Of a stretch of DNA of 64,000 nt, positions 52,207 through 61,524 are shown piece after piece. Source of the DNA: Myxococcota bacterium (GTDB taxonomy: Bacteria > Myxococcota_A > UBA796). The notes below the pieces were generated by a model. That model searched no databases. It was not told where the DNA came from and worked only from the letters and a program-made list of their open reading frames with translations. The number at the start of each line of letters is the position of its first letter. Position 1 is the stretch's first letter. Location of the stretch: assembly GCA_029251165.1 (NCBI GenBank), contig JAQXDW010000140.1, positions 120,675 to 184,674 on the forward strand, in the 5' to 3' direction. Both the position numbers and the translations under genes were made by a program.

Positions 52207-53373
52207 TCAGGCCCCTGGCTTGTAGGTCCGTCCTTTCCAGGTCACCGCACCGCTTCGGGTCCGCAGCCCAGAGTGAACGATGATGGCCATCACCATGGCA
52301 TTTGCCGGCGCGTGCGTGAGGCCGTAGAGGACCGACTGGCCGTAGCGAATGTCCATGAAGGTCCGTGCAGACTGGAGCAGGACCGACAGCACCGCGCCCC
52401 AGATCAGCCACTCTGCTCCGACCAGGCCGACCAGCCCGGCGAGAACCAGCACCGGACCGAGCACCGAGAACAGGAAGGTGAAGATCAGCGCAGCGGCGAC
52501 GTTGCCCCAGGAGTAGCGCATTCCGGCAAACAGGTTCTTCGTCCAGCCCTCCCAGATCTCTCCGAGGCTGGTGTACATCCGGCAGGAGAACAGCGCGCGC
52601 ATGCGCAGGCAGCGATAGGCCTTCCCGCCGGCCACCAGCGCCCGGGCCATGCCGATGTCGTCGAGGATGTCCTGCTTGACCGCACCGTGCCCGCCGATCT
52701 CGTCGTAGGCCGAGCGGCGCACGGCGATGAGCTGGCCGTTGGCGAGGTTCTTGTCGGGCTGCGCGGGGTCGTTGACCGCGTCGAGGTCGTTGCCGGCCAG
52801 GATCAGGCCGCCAACAGCGGGCTGGAGCACCCTCTCCCAGAAGGTCTCCATCCCCATCGCGCCCAGGCCGGTGACCATGTCCACGCCATGCGCCTCGCCA
52901 TAGGCGACCACTCGGGAGACCGCGGCGGGATCGAGTCGGACGTCGGCGTCGATGAAGAACAGCCAGTCACCAGTCGCCGCCGCCTGCGCCCGCTGGCAGG
53001 CCCAGGGCTTGCCAAACCACCCCTCCGGGAGCCCCTCGCCGCTGCCGCCGAGCGCCGTGATCCGTGGATCGCGCGCGGCATGATCCGCGAGGATGCGACC
53101 GGTGGCGTCTGAGGAGCCGTCGTCGAGGACCACGATCTGGAGGTCTTCGTGATCCTGGGCACGCACGGTGTCGAGGCAAGGACCGATGTTGTCGCCCTCA
53201 TCTCGGGCTGGGATGATGACCGAGACGGAGATCCCCGGATCCGCAGCAGGATTCTTCGGGGTGAGGGTCCAGTCGGGATCCCGCCACTGGGAGAGGATCT
53301 TCAGCACAGTCAGCAGCCAGGCCAGGCTGACCAGGCCGAGGAGGATCCGAAGCATCCAGGTGAGCACGATCAT
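52207..53373 (-). CDS. family 2 glycosyltransferase, membrane-bound (HpnB/CrtQ-like)
   Basis: 388 aa. One N-terminal helix, then a GT2 domain: SVSVIIPARDEGDNIG, VLDDGSSDAT, FFIDADVRLD (DxD), and an acceptor-region KQDILDDIGMARAL. Two or three C-terminal helices follow. The GLPEGWFGKPWACQRA and ETFWERVLQPA blocks resemble hopanoid- and carotenoid-associated glycosyltransferases. Acceptor lipid unknown. Coupled by ATGA to the downstream cyclophilin gene. Confidence 0.88.
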   Translation of the reverse strand: MIVLTWMLRILLGLVSLAWLLTVLKILSQWRDPDWTLTPKNPAADPGISVSVIIPARDEGDNIGPCLDTVRAQDHEDLQIVVLDDGSSDATGRILADHAARDPRITALGGSGEGLPEGWFGKPWACQRAQAAATGDWLFFIDADVRLDPAAVSRVVAYGEAHGVDMVTGLGAMGMETFWERVLQPAVGGLILAGNDLDAVNDPAQPDKNLANGQLIAVRRSAYDEIGGHGAVKQDILDDIGMARALVAGGKAYRCLRMRALFSCRMYTSLGEIWEGWTKNLFAGMRYSWGNVAAALIFTFLFSVLGPVLVLAGLVGLVGAEWLIWGAVLSVLLQSARTFMDIRYGQSVLYGLTHAPANAMVMAIIVHSGLRTRSGAVTWKGRTYKPGA

Positions 53374-54098
53374 TGTCGGAGGATGACCACGCGGTTGAGC
53401 CGAATGTCCTTCTTTGGACGATCGTTCTCGCTCCGCGGCGCCGTCGCGATGTCCTCGACCACGTCCAGGTCCTCGCAGAGGCCGAAGATGGTGTGCTTGC
53501 CGTTGAGGTTCGCCGGGGTGCCCCGATCGGTGATGAAGAACTGGCTGCCGTTGGTGTTCGGGCCGGAGTTTGCCATCGCGAGCAGACCGTGCTGGTTGAA
53601 GGTCTGCATCGGATCGATCTCATCTGCGAACTGGTATCCCGGTCCGCCAGCGCCGCTGCCCAGCGGATCGCCACCCTGGATCATGAACTCGGGGATGATC
53701 CGGTGGAAGATGGTGCCGTCATAGAGCGGAGCGGTGGAGGGTGCGCTGGTGCGAGGGTCGGTCCACTCTCGGCTTCCCTCGGCGAGCTCGACGAAGTTCA
53801 GCACGGTCATCGGCGCGGCATCTGGCCACAGGGCACAGGTGATGTTGCCCTTGTCGGTCTCGAAGCGAGCAGAGAGGCTCTGGCCGTCTTGGAGGTTCAG
53901 GCGGTATCGGGCTTCACGCTTCAGGGCACGCTTCAGCTCTCCCTCCATCTGCAGCTTGCGCGCATGAAGGGAGTCGGCCTCGCGCTCCAGGCGCTCGTTG
54001 CGGGCCGTAAGCCGCTCCACCTCGTCACGGTACTGATCGCGCTCTGCGACCAGAACCGGATCATTTCCACAGCCCATCAGCGCCAACAGCAGCATCAT
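53370..54098 (-). CDS. cyclophilin-type peptidyl-prolyl isomerase lipoprotein
   Basis: 242 aa. AAGGAGG lies just before two adjacent ATGs (54098 and 54095), so the GTG at 54116 is rejected. MMLLLALMGC is a short lipobox signal. Residues 15-60 form a coiled coil (ERDQYRDEVERLTARNERLE). The cyclophilin core has FHRIIPEFMIQGGDP, GPNTNGSQFFIT and LNGKHTIFG, retaining the catalytic Arg and Gln. A periplasmic folding catalyst tethered to a membrane through a stalk. Confidence 0.92.
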   Translation of the reverse strand: MMLLLALMGCGNDPVLVAERDQYRDEVERLTARNERLEREADSLHARKLQMEGELKRALKREARYRLNLQDGQSLSARFETDKGNITCALWPDAAPMTVLNFVELAEGSREWTDPRTSAPSTAPLYDGTIFHRIIPEFMIQGGDPLGSGAGGPGYQFADEIDPMQTFNQHGLLAMANSGPNTNGSQFFITDRGTPANLNGKHTIFGLCEDLDVVEDIATAPRSENDRPKKDIRLNRVVILRQ

Positions 54099-54178
54099 CG
54101 GCCTCCTTACCGACACGCCTTAACCGATCGACAACGAAGACGGATATAGGCACAGAACCAAGCCAACACGGAGTTTCT

Positions 54179-54412
54179 GTGGACCACGTCGTCATCTATC
54201 TCAAGACCGCCCTGTTCTCTGAGGACAAGAAGTCGGGACATGTCCCGCCCCACACCATGATCCTGGAGGGCCAGATCGTCGAGCAGCCCAGCGGCGGCTT
54301 CATCGTCACCGCCACCGGCTACCGCACCGACAGCAACAAGGCCCTGGAGGGCGCGCCCTCCAAGCTGTTCATCCCCAGCGGAAAGATCGATCACATGCTC
54401 CTGCTAGACTGA
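54179..54412 (+). CDS. small conserved-looking protein, unknown
   Basis: 77 aa from GTG 54179 with GGAG 6 nt upstream. MDHVVIYLKTALFSEDKKSG and a mixed beta pattern with GGFIVTATGY and KLFIPSGKIDHMLLLD suggest a small single-domain cytoplasmic protein, possibly a nucleic-acid- or ligand-binding barrel. Family not recognised. Convergent with the LptG-like gene, overlapping 22 bp. Confidence 0.65.
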   Translation: MDHVVIYLKTALFSEDKKSGHVPPHTMILEGQIVEQPSGGFIVTATGYRTDSNKALEGAPSKLFIPSGKIDHMLLLD

Positions 54413-55245
54413 CGCCTCCCCAGCAGCACTGCCGCCAGCGCCACGGTCGCCCCGGTGCCTCCGATCAGGACCGGGAGTCGCCCCTGGGTCGCGGCGGTGT
54501 ATAGCAGCAGGTCAAGCGCCTGCCAGCCGACCGCGAGCACCAGGGCACCGCCGATCCGTCGGGTCCCGGCCTGGCCGATGCCGGTCACCCAGACCAGCCA
54601 CGCCAGCAGCCCGCAGGCAAGCACCCGCACCCGGCGGCTGATCCACTCCAGCCTGGCAGAGGTCAGCGTCGCACCAGTGAGGGCCGCTCCGCTGGCGGTC
54701 CGTGGCTGCTGAAGCATCGCTGCACGGCTCAGCGCCTCCTCCGAGATCTCTCCGGCGACCAGCGGACGAATCTCCGTGATGCGATCGTCTTCCAGCGCGA
54801 TCTTCAGGCGACGCTCCGGATGAATCGCCGCGCCATCCAGCCAGACCCAGGCGGTGCCGGCTTCCGACAGCAGCGTCCGGCGATGGGCCTCTGCGTGGCT
54901 GACCACCAGATCCGCGCAGCCCCACTGCGCGAGCCCGAGCAGCAGCCCCACACCCGCCGCAGCCGCCCCGGTCCGCCACGGGCTGATGCCGCCACAGGCC
55001 AGGGCCAGCTCCTCACCGAGCGCGGCCATCCGCGCGGCCGCCACCGCTGCCCCCAGAGCAGCCAGGATCGGCATCAGCAGGATCAGCGCCGCGGGAACCT
55101 GGGTCAGGGCGAGGGCAGCAGCGGCTGACGGCCCAAGGCGCGCAGCCTCGACCGCGCCGGCCAGAGCGGCCAGTCCAGCGACCAGGGCGGCGGCCACCGC
55201 GCTCCAGCCCAGAACGCGCGCTGCGATGAGTCGAGCGAGGATCAT
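54391..55245 (-). CDS. LptF/LptG-family permease (shorter partner)
   Basis: 284 aa from ATG 55245, coupled to the upstream permease by ATGA. Three N-terminal helices (VLGWSAVAAALVAGLAALAGA and others), a beta-rich periplasmic segment (TAWVWLDGAAIHPERRLKIALEDDRITEIRPL), then three C-terminal helices: the YjgP/YjgQ layout. Shorter than typical LptG (about 350). With its partner it would move LPS out of the inner membrane with LptB, which is not in the window. Confidence 0.75.
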   Translation of the reverse strand: MILARLIAARVLGWSAVAAALVAGLAALAGAVEAARLGPSAAAALALTQVPAALILLMPILAALGAAVAAARMAALGEELALACGGISPWRTGAAAAGVGLLLGLAQWGCADLVVSHAEAHRRTLLSEAGTAWVWLDGAAIHPERRLKIALEDDRITEIRPLVAGEISEEALSRAAMLQQPRTASGAALTGATLTSARLEWISRRVRVLACGLLAWLVWVTGIGQAGTRRIGGALVLAVGWQALDLLLYTAATQGRLPVLIGGTGATVALAAVLLGRRQSSRSM

Positions 55246-56255
55246 GCCTCCCGCCAGGTCAGCCACGCCACCGCAGCAGCCAAGGCGAGTGCTGCGGGCG
55301 GGATGGCTGCGGCCAGGATCGGACCGGTGCTGCCGACAGCCTGATCGCAGATCCGCATCACTGCCCACCAAGCCAGGGTCACAGCGGTGGCTGCCGCAGC
55401 CGGTCGGACACCGCGCACCCCCAGCGGCAGGGCGAGGACGGCGAGCAGCGGCAGGCTCAGCGGGAGCGCGGTCCGCTTGTACAGCGCCAGCCGCTCCACA
55501 GCCGCCGGTCGCCCTTCTGCCTCCATCCGCATGATCAGCCCTGTGAGCGAGGGCGTCGAGCGCTCCGCGTTCTCCATCCGTGGTGTCGCTGGGCGCAGGG
55601 CGAGCTGCGCCTCCGCGAACGTCATCGTCCAGTCGTCGGTCAGCCCCGCAGCGGTTCCCTCCCTCAGGGAGAGGACGCCACCAGACACCCGCCCCGACAC
55701 CGCACTCATCGCCGCGCCCTCTGTCGCGATGAACAAGCCCCCGAGGTCTGCGCCCTCCACCCGCGCTGCGTGGAGGAGCACCCCGCCAACCTCAGCGGGC
55801 TGGCCAGGTCGGAGGGTGACCTCCCCCGCTGCGGTGATCATGGCCTCACGGACCAGCCGGCGACCGGCAGGCTCCAAGACATGCGCCAGTCCGGCCTCTC
55901 CCACACCACAGAGTGCCCCCGCAGCCAGCAGCCCAGGCAGCAGCACCCGGCCGGAGAGTCCAGAAGACGTCATCGCCAGCCAGTCCCCCCGCTCCGCCCA
56001 TGCCTGCCCGGCAGCAACCAGTCCGGCCAGAACACCCACCGGCAGCGCGACCGCCAGCACGCTGGGCAGCAGCCCGCCGATCACCATGCACAGCCCGGCG
56101 AGTCCCGGAACCAGCCCGGACCGCAAGACCGCCTGACCAGCCATCAGGCTCACGCCGATCGCAACCAGCCCGACCACGACAAGCCCGCCGGGCGCAGCGG
56201 ACTCTCGCAGCAGCGCGCCGACTGCCAGTCGACCAGCGGCAAACTCTCGGGACAT
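55242..56255 (-). CDS. LptF/LptG-family permease
   Basis: 337 aa. Six helices around a periplasmic jelly-roll-like domain (EVTLRPGQPAEVGGVLLHAARVEG, LFIATEGAAMSAVSGRVSGGVLSLREGTA). LYKRTALPLSLPLLAVLALPLG is the conserved helix-5 entry. Exceptionally Ala/Leu/Gly rich. First gene of the pair, divergent from cysS. Confidence 0.8.
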   Translation of the reverse strand: MSREFAAGRLAVGALLRESAAPGGLVVVGLVAIGVSLMAGQAVLRSGLVPGLAGLCMVIGGLLPSVLAVALPVGVLAGLVAAGQAWAERGDWLAMTSSGLSGRVLLPGLLAAGALCGVGEAGLAHVLEPAGRRLVREAMITAAGEVTLRPGQPAEVGGVLLHAARVEGADLGGLFIATEGAAMSAVSGRVSGGVLSLREGTAAGLTDDWTMTFAEAQLALRPATPRMENAERSTPSLTGLIMRMEAEGRPAAVERLALYKRTALPLSLPLLAVLALPLGVRGVRPAAAATAVTLAWWAVMRICDQAVGSTGPILAAAIPPAALALAAAVAWLTWREA

Positions 56256-56317
56256 GCGCTCACAATGCGCCGGGTGTCTCGATTGCGCAAGCCATCATCC
56301 CCTAGATAGACACCCAC

Positions 56318-57811
56318 ATGTCCAACACACAGCGCATCTACAACTCTCTGAGCCGCTCTCTCGAAGACTTTCAGCCCGCCGAGCCCGGCAAGGTCTCGAT
56401 GTATGTCTGTGGGATGACGGTCTACGACTACTGTCACATCGGCCATGCGCGCGCGATGCTGTCGTTTGATCTCATCTATCGATGGCTGGTGGAGGAGGGG
56501 CTCGACGTCACCTTCGTGCGGAACTACACCGACGTCGACGACAAGATCATCCAGCGCGCAGGAGAGCTCGGTGAGGATCCCCTCGCCCTGTCCGCCCGGT
56601 TCATCGATGCACTGGACGAAGATCTCGCAAAGCTCGGGCTCGCCATTCCCCAGCATCAGCCCAAGGTCTCCGAGCACATCCCGGAGATCATCTCGCTCGT
56701 CGAGAGCCTGGTCCATCGGGGACACGCCTATGCGGTCGAGGGAGACGTCTACTTCGCGGTGGAGTCCTTCCCAGAGTACGGCAAGCTGTCGGGGAAGAAG
56801 CTCGACGATCTGCGGGCCGGTGAGCGCGTCGCGGTGGACTCCCGCAAGCGTCACCCCGCCGACTTTGCGCTGTGGAAAGCGACCACCGAGGGGATCTCCT
56901 GGGACAGCCCGTGGGGAGCAGGCCGACCCGGCTGGCACATCGAGTGCTCGGCGATGTCGATGCGGTACCTCGGTCAGACCTTCGACATCCACGGCGGCGG
57001 GATCGACCTCATCTTCCCCCACCATGAGAACGAGATCGCACAGAGCGAGTGCGGAACCGGCCACGGGCCGTTCGCAAAGTACTGGCTCCACAACGGCCAC
57101 CTGACCGCCCACGATGGCCAGAAGATGAGCAAGTCGCTGGGCAACTTTGTGCGCATCCGCGACATCGTCTCAGAGGTGCCCGCCGAGGCGCTGCGGCTGG
57201 TCTATATGGAGAGCCACTACCGCTCTCCCCTGCCCTACTCTCCGGATCGGCTGGCGGAGGCGGTCGCCTCGCTCGATCGCCTCTATCAGGCCCGAGAGCT
57301 TCTGGAGGCGCTCAGCACGCGCCCGGTCAACGAGTCCGCTGCCTCCCTCGTCTCGTCCTATGGTGAGCCCGCCGCAGATCTCCACCGCCTCTGTGAGACC
57401 TTCACCGAGCGGTTCTCCGAGGCGATGCGAGACGACTTCAACTCCGCCCGTGCCCTGTCGGTGCTCTGGGAGCTGGTCCGTGCGGTCAATCGGTTCGGCG
57501 GGCTGAAGAAGGCCCAGCGGCGCGGCGCCGCCATGGCTGCTCCCGCGCTCAAGGCATTCGCTCAGGTCGGGCGGGTGATGGGCATCGGCGGCAGAAACAG
57601 CAGCGCGTGGTTCGAGGAAGTCCGGCGGCTCCGACTGGCGGCCATCGACAAGACGGAGGCCGACATCGAGGCGCGCATCGTCGCGCGTGACGAGGCCCGC
57701 CGCAGCAAGGACTACGCAGCCTCTGACGCCATCCGCAAAGAGCTGGATGCCCTGGGAGTCATCCTGATGGACGGCTCACAGGGCACCCTGTGGCGCATGC
57801 GCGTCGAGTAA
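56318..57811 (+). CDS. cysS: cysteinyl-tRNA synthetase
   Basis: 497 aa. HIGH at residues 40-43 (DYCHIGHARA) and KMSKS at 271-275. Zinc ligands Cys31, Cys212, His237 and Glu241 have the same spacing as E. coli Cys28, Cys209, His234, Glu238. The DALR and anticodon-binding C-terminus is complete (SKDYAASDAIRKELDALGV). No Shine-Dalgarno precedes the ATG; TAGATA 9 nt upstream could be a -10 box of a nearly leaderless message. Confidence 0.96.
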   Translation: MSNTQRIYNSLSRSLEDFQPAEPGKVSMYVCGMTVYDYCHIGHARAMLSFDLIYRWLVEEGLDVTFVRNYTDVDDKIIQRAGELGEDPLALSARFIDALDEDLAKLGLAIPQHQPKVSEHIPEIISLVESLVHRGHAYAVEGDVYFAVESFPEYGKLSGKKLDDLRAGERVAVDSRKRHPADFALWKATTEGISWDSPWGAGRPGWHIECSAMSMRYLGQTFDIHGGGIDLIFPHHENEIAQSECGTGHGPFAKYWLHNGHLTAHDGQKMSKSLGNFVRIRDIVSEVPAEALRLVYMESHYRSPLPYSPDRLAEAVASLDRLYQARELLEALSTRPVNESAASLVSSYGEPAADLHRLCETFTERFSEAMRDDFNSARALSVLWELVRAVNRFGGLKKAQRRGAAMAAPALKAFAQVGRVMGIGGRNSSAWFEEVRRLRLAAIDKTEADIEARIVARDEARRSKDYAASDAIRKELDALGVILMDGSQGTLWRMRVE

Positions 57812-57842
57812 CGCGCACGCGGTTGCGTGATGACTCTGAGGA

Positions 57843-58934
57843 CTACTCGGCGGCAGCGGCGGCGGGAGTGACCAGCAGCGCGTTGCAGGTGACCATCTTG
57901 ACGGCCTCCTTGCCGGTGCAGGCCTTGTTCACGACCATGGTCATGATCTCAGCCTCGCCGGGACCGCTGGCCTCCGCGAAGGAGTCCGAGAAGTGCCAGC
58001 GCATCTCCTTCTTGCCCTTGACCTCAACCTCTTCAGGCTTCTGGTCCTTCTGCGTCGGCTTGTAGTTCTTGTAGAGGTCGTAGCTGTAGCTGCAGCCCTC
58101 TTCCGGGCTGAGGTAGTCGCCAGAGAGGAACCAGTAGTGGACCGGCTTGCCGACCTCGTGCTTGCCCTTGTTCAGGACGTTGGCCGGGTCTGAGGGGTAC
58201 TCCGCAGCCGTGAGGTCGACGAGGTCACGCGGGTTGTCGCAGTGCTCCCAGAGCAGGTCGCCCTCTTCGTTCTTGACGAAGGGGTTGATGCCGGCCGGAT
58301 TGCTGTCCTCGCCCCACTGACCGTTGTAGTAGAAGCGGTACATGTCCTGGACACGCAGGCGACACTTGCGCTTGTCGATCTTGACGTAGAGCACACCACG
58401 GAGCTTGTTGCCCATGGAGTTGTAGGTCTGCTTGAAGGTCGCCTCACGCGGCGTGCCCTTGTACTGCTTGAAGTCCGCGTCGGCCGCCTTGATGCCCTCC
58501 GCGATCTGCTCGTCGGTCAGGGAGGCTTCCTGCTCCTTGAGCCATGCCGCGTCGCACTCCTTGCCGTCCGCGAGCCGCGCCTGACACCAGGCCATGACGT
58601 TCGCTTCCTGCTTGCAGACCAGCTCCTCGCCGCTGACATCGCAGGTGTAGTCGTACATGTCCGACAGCGAGCCGACGTTGTACTTGGCGATCAGCTTGTC
58701 ACCCTCGGTGACAAACTTCATGCGGGTCTTGATGTTGGCGAAGTCGGTCTTGTCTGGCTTGGTGTCCAGGAACAACCACTCGGTATCGGTCAGACCATCG
58801 AGGGTCAGACCACACTCTCCGCCGCCACCAGAGCCCAGGGTGAGGGTGGGAGTCTCCTCTCCACCGTCGCAGCCGAGGAGGGCGGCAAAGCCAAGCAGCC
58901 CCGCCATTTTCGCAATACTCATGACCTTATTCAT
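57843..58934 (-). CDS. cysteine-containing lipoprotein, unknown
   Basis: 363 aa. MNKVMSIAKMAGLLGFAALLGC is a standard-length lipoprotein signal. The mature protein is Lys/Asp/Tyr rich with eight or more cysteines (CGLTLDG, DYTCDVSGEELVC, WCQARLADGKEC, ACTGKEAVKMVTC) and ends in an Ala/Glu tail. No family recognised. Lys-rich composition differs from the Arg-rich neighbours, perhaps reflecting high expression or a surface role. Confidence 0.8.
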   Translation of the reverse strand: MNKVMSIAKMAGLLGFAALLGCDGGEETPTLTLGSGGGGECGLTLDGLTDTEWLFLDTKPDKTDFANIKTRMKFVTEGDKLIAKYNVGSLSDMYDYTCDVSGEELVCKQEANVMAWCQARLADGKECDAAWLKEQEASLTDEQIAEGIKAADADFKQYKGTPREATFKQTYNSMGNKLRGVLYVKIDKRKCRLRVQDMYRFYYNGQWGEDSNPAGINPFVKNEEGDLLWEHCDNPRDLVDLTAAEYPSDPANVLNKGKHEVGKPVHYWFLSGDYLSPEEGCSYSYDLYKNYKPTQKDQKPEEVEVKGKKEMRWHFSDSFAEASGPGEAEIMTMVVNKACTGKEAVKMVTCNALLVTPAAAAAE

Positions 58935-59025
58935 CGACCTCTCCTGAGCCAGATGCTGAATTCAGGGGCAGGCTACCACATCCCACCGTCGCGGTGGATA
59001 TAGCCGAGCACATCTGGAGGTCCCG

Positions 59026-59613
59026 ATGAGGCTGATCCTCGCCAGCAACAACCCCCACAAGATCGAAGAGTTGCGCCACCTGTTTGCCGGAACGGCGGTC
59101 TCTTTCAGTGGCCTGTCGGACTGGCCAGCGCTTCCCGAGCCGCCAGAGACGCAGGACACTTTTGCCGGAAATGCCCTCCAAAAAGCCCGGTTTGTATACG
59201 AGCGCACCGGGATCATGGCGGTTGCGGATGACTCTGGTCTGGTGGTGGACGCCCTGGGCGGACAGCCCGGCGTGCGCTCCAAGCGCTGGACGCCAGAGGC
59301 CACGGCCCAGAGCAACAACCGCCACCTCCTGAGCGCGCTGGACGGAATCACCACACGCACTGCTCGGTTCGTCTGTGCGATGGCAGTGGTCTGGTCGGGC
59401 GGAGAGCGTGTGATCGAGGGATACTGCGAAGGAAGCATCGCCGTGGCCCTGCGCGGTGCAGGTGGCTTTGGCTACGACCCGCTGTTCCTCCCCGATGCCC
59501 GACCAGGACAGACCATGGCGGAGCTGTCCGCAGCGGACAAGAACGCCATCAGCCATCGCGGCCAGGCCTTCACTCACCTCCCCGGACTGCTCGCCGAGAT
59601 CTCAGACACCTGA
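59026..59613 (+). CDS. rdgB: XTP/dITP diphosphatase (HAM1/RdgB)
   Basis: 195 aa. Removes deaminated purine nucleoside triphosphates. LILASNNPHKIEELRHLF binds the triphosphate, TFAGNALQKA and VADDSGLVVDALGGQPGVRS give the metal and base contacts, and FGYDPLFLPD and SHRGQAF close the site. GGAGG precedes the ATG. All key residues intact. Confidence 0.94.
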   Translation: MRLILASNNPHKIEELRHLFAGTAVSFSGLSDWPALPEPPETQDTFAGNALQKARFVYERTGIMAVADDSGLVVDALGGQPGVRSKRWTPEATAQSNNRHLLSALDGITTRTARFVCAMAVVWSGGERVIEGYCEGSIAVALRGAGGFGYDPLFLPDARPGQTMAELSAADKNAISHRGQAFTHLPGLLAEISDT

Positions 59614-59616
59614 GCC

Positions 59617-60431
59617 TCAGAAGATCCAGGTTCCGCGCATTCGTCCCGTGTAGATGACGCCTGGAGCGGTGTAGAACTCTGCGGCGAGTTGGACGTGCTC
59701 GGACGCGCGAAACTGAGCGCCTACTGAGGCGGTGATGCCCGCAAACGGCTCCGCGTTGTTTCCGACGATGCCGTCGTCTCCGATGTAGAAGAAGGTGCTG
59801 ACGTCGGTAAAGCCGATGGCGGCGTAGGGGGTGAAGCGCTCGGCGCGCCAGCCGCCCATCAGATCGACGCCGAAGGTCGAGCCGATGAACAGGTCGTCGA
59901 CCGCCTCGGCGCTCTCATCAAACGGCGTGGCGATCTCAGCGACCGTCTTCATGAGCGTCGCGTGGTAGCGACCGCCCCACTGAAGCCCCTTGTCGCTGCT
60001 CACGCCGAAGCCCGCCTCTGCGGAGATCACCACGTTGCGGGTGCCGAACACGGTCACCGGCGGGATGTACCCCAGCCCCGCATACGGAACGATCTTCTCT
60101 CCGATCTTCGGGAACGCAAACGAGACGCGCGGGCGGGGTGCCACGGGCGCCTTGTTCGTGTCTTCCGTCTTCGTGTAGTTCAGAACCAGCCGGCGCTCAC
60201 ACGACAGCGGCGGGATGATCGCCAGCTCGATGCCGGCTCCGCCCGTCCCTGCCTTGTGCGGTACCGGGGCGTGAAGCGGGGAGAGCGTGGTGGCGAGGGC
60301 GAAGTAGTTCAGCAGGAAGTCCTGCTGCCCCTGCTCGTCATAGTCCGCTGGCGGGCCGGCGTCTGCGACGTCCTGGCAGGCCTCGTCGACGTAGGCGCTC
60401 GCAGAATTGATTGCAATCAGTAGGGTCAACA

Positions 60432-60432
<1 letters not shown>
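59617..60432 (-). CDS. outer-membrane beta-barrel protein
   Basis: 271 aa from ATG 60432, with GGAG 5 nt upstream; a GTG at 60435 overlaps the preceding TGA. MLTLLIAINSASA is a short cleavable signal. The remainder alternates strands (RRLVLNYTKTEDT, VVISAEAGFGVSSDK, FGVDLMGGWRAERFTPYAAIGF, GITASVGAQFRASEHVQLAAEFY) and ends MRGTWIF, a terminal Phe typical of BAM substrates. Coupled to the cytochrome-like lipoprotein upstream. Confidence 0.75.
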
Positions 60433-61193
<761 letters not shown>

Positions 61194-61524
61194 CTGCTCC
61201 TCCTTTCCATGTTGACGACACGGTAGCATGACACTCCGCGACACCACGTCCGATCGCACACTTCTCAAGTCGATGGCCGTGCGATGAGGAACGCCGCCCG
61301 CTCATCGATGCTCGGCAGCATGCTGCGTATGCGGCATGCAATGAAGGCGATGCTGCCAGAGGCCCCGCTGCGGATGTGGTGCGATGAGGGAGCGAGTCCT
61401 GGGGTGCGACGACCATGCTGGTGAGCCGATTCGGTGCCCAGGGGTGCTCGCGCGCCTGGTCCTGCTGGTCGCTTGCCCTCACCTCTTGCCGGCAGGCTCC
61501 GTGAATGCTAAGTCCGGTTGGTAT
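61194..61524. other. 331-bp intergenic region before tRNA-Pro
   Basis: Contains the ribosome site of the leftward cytochrome gene, a probable tRNA promoter at 61486-61514, and the 3' end of the integrase reading frame (stop at 61508). No other gene is supported. Confidence 0.5.
61486..61514 (+). promoter_or_regulatory. probable tRNA-Pro promoter
   Basis: TTGCCG, 17-nt spacer, TAAGTC, ending 10 nt before the tRNA. Spacing is ideal; the -10 match is weak. Confidence 0.35.
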
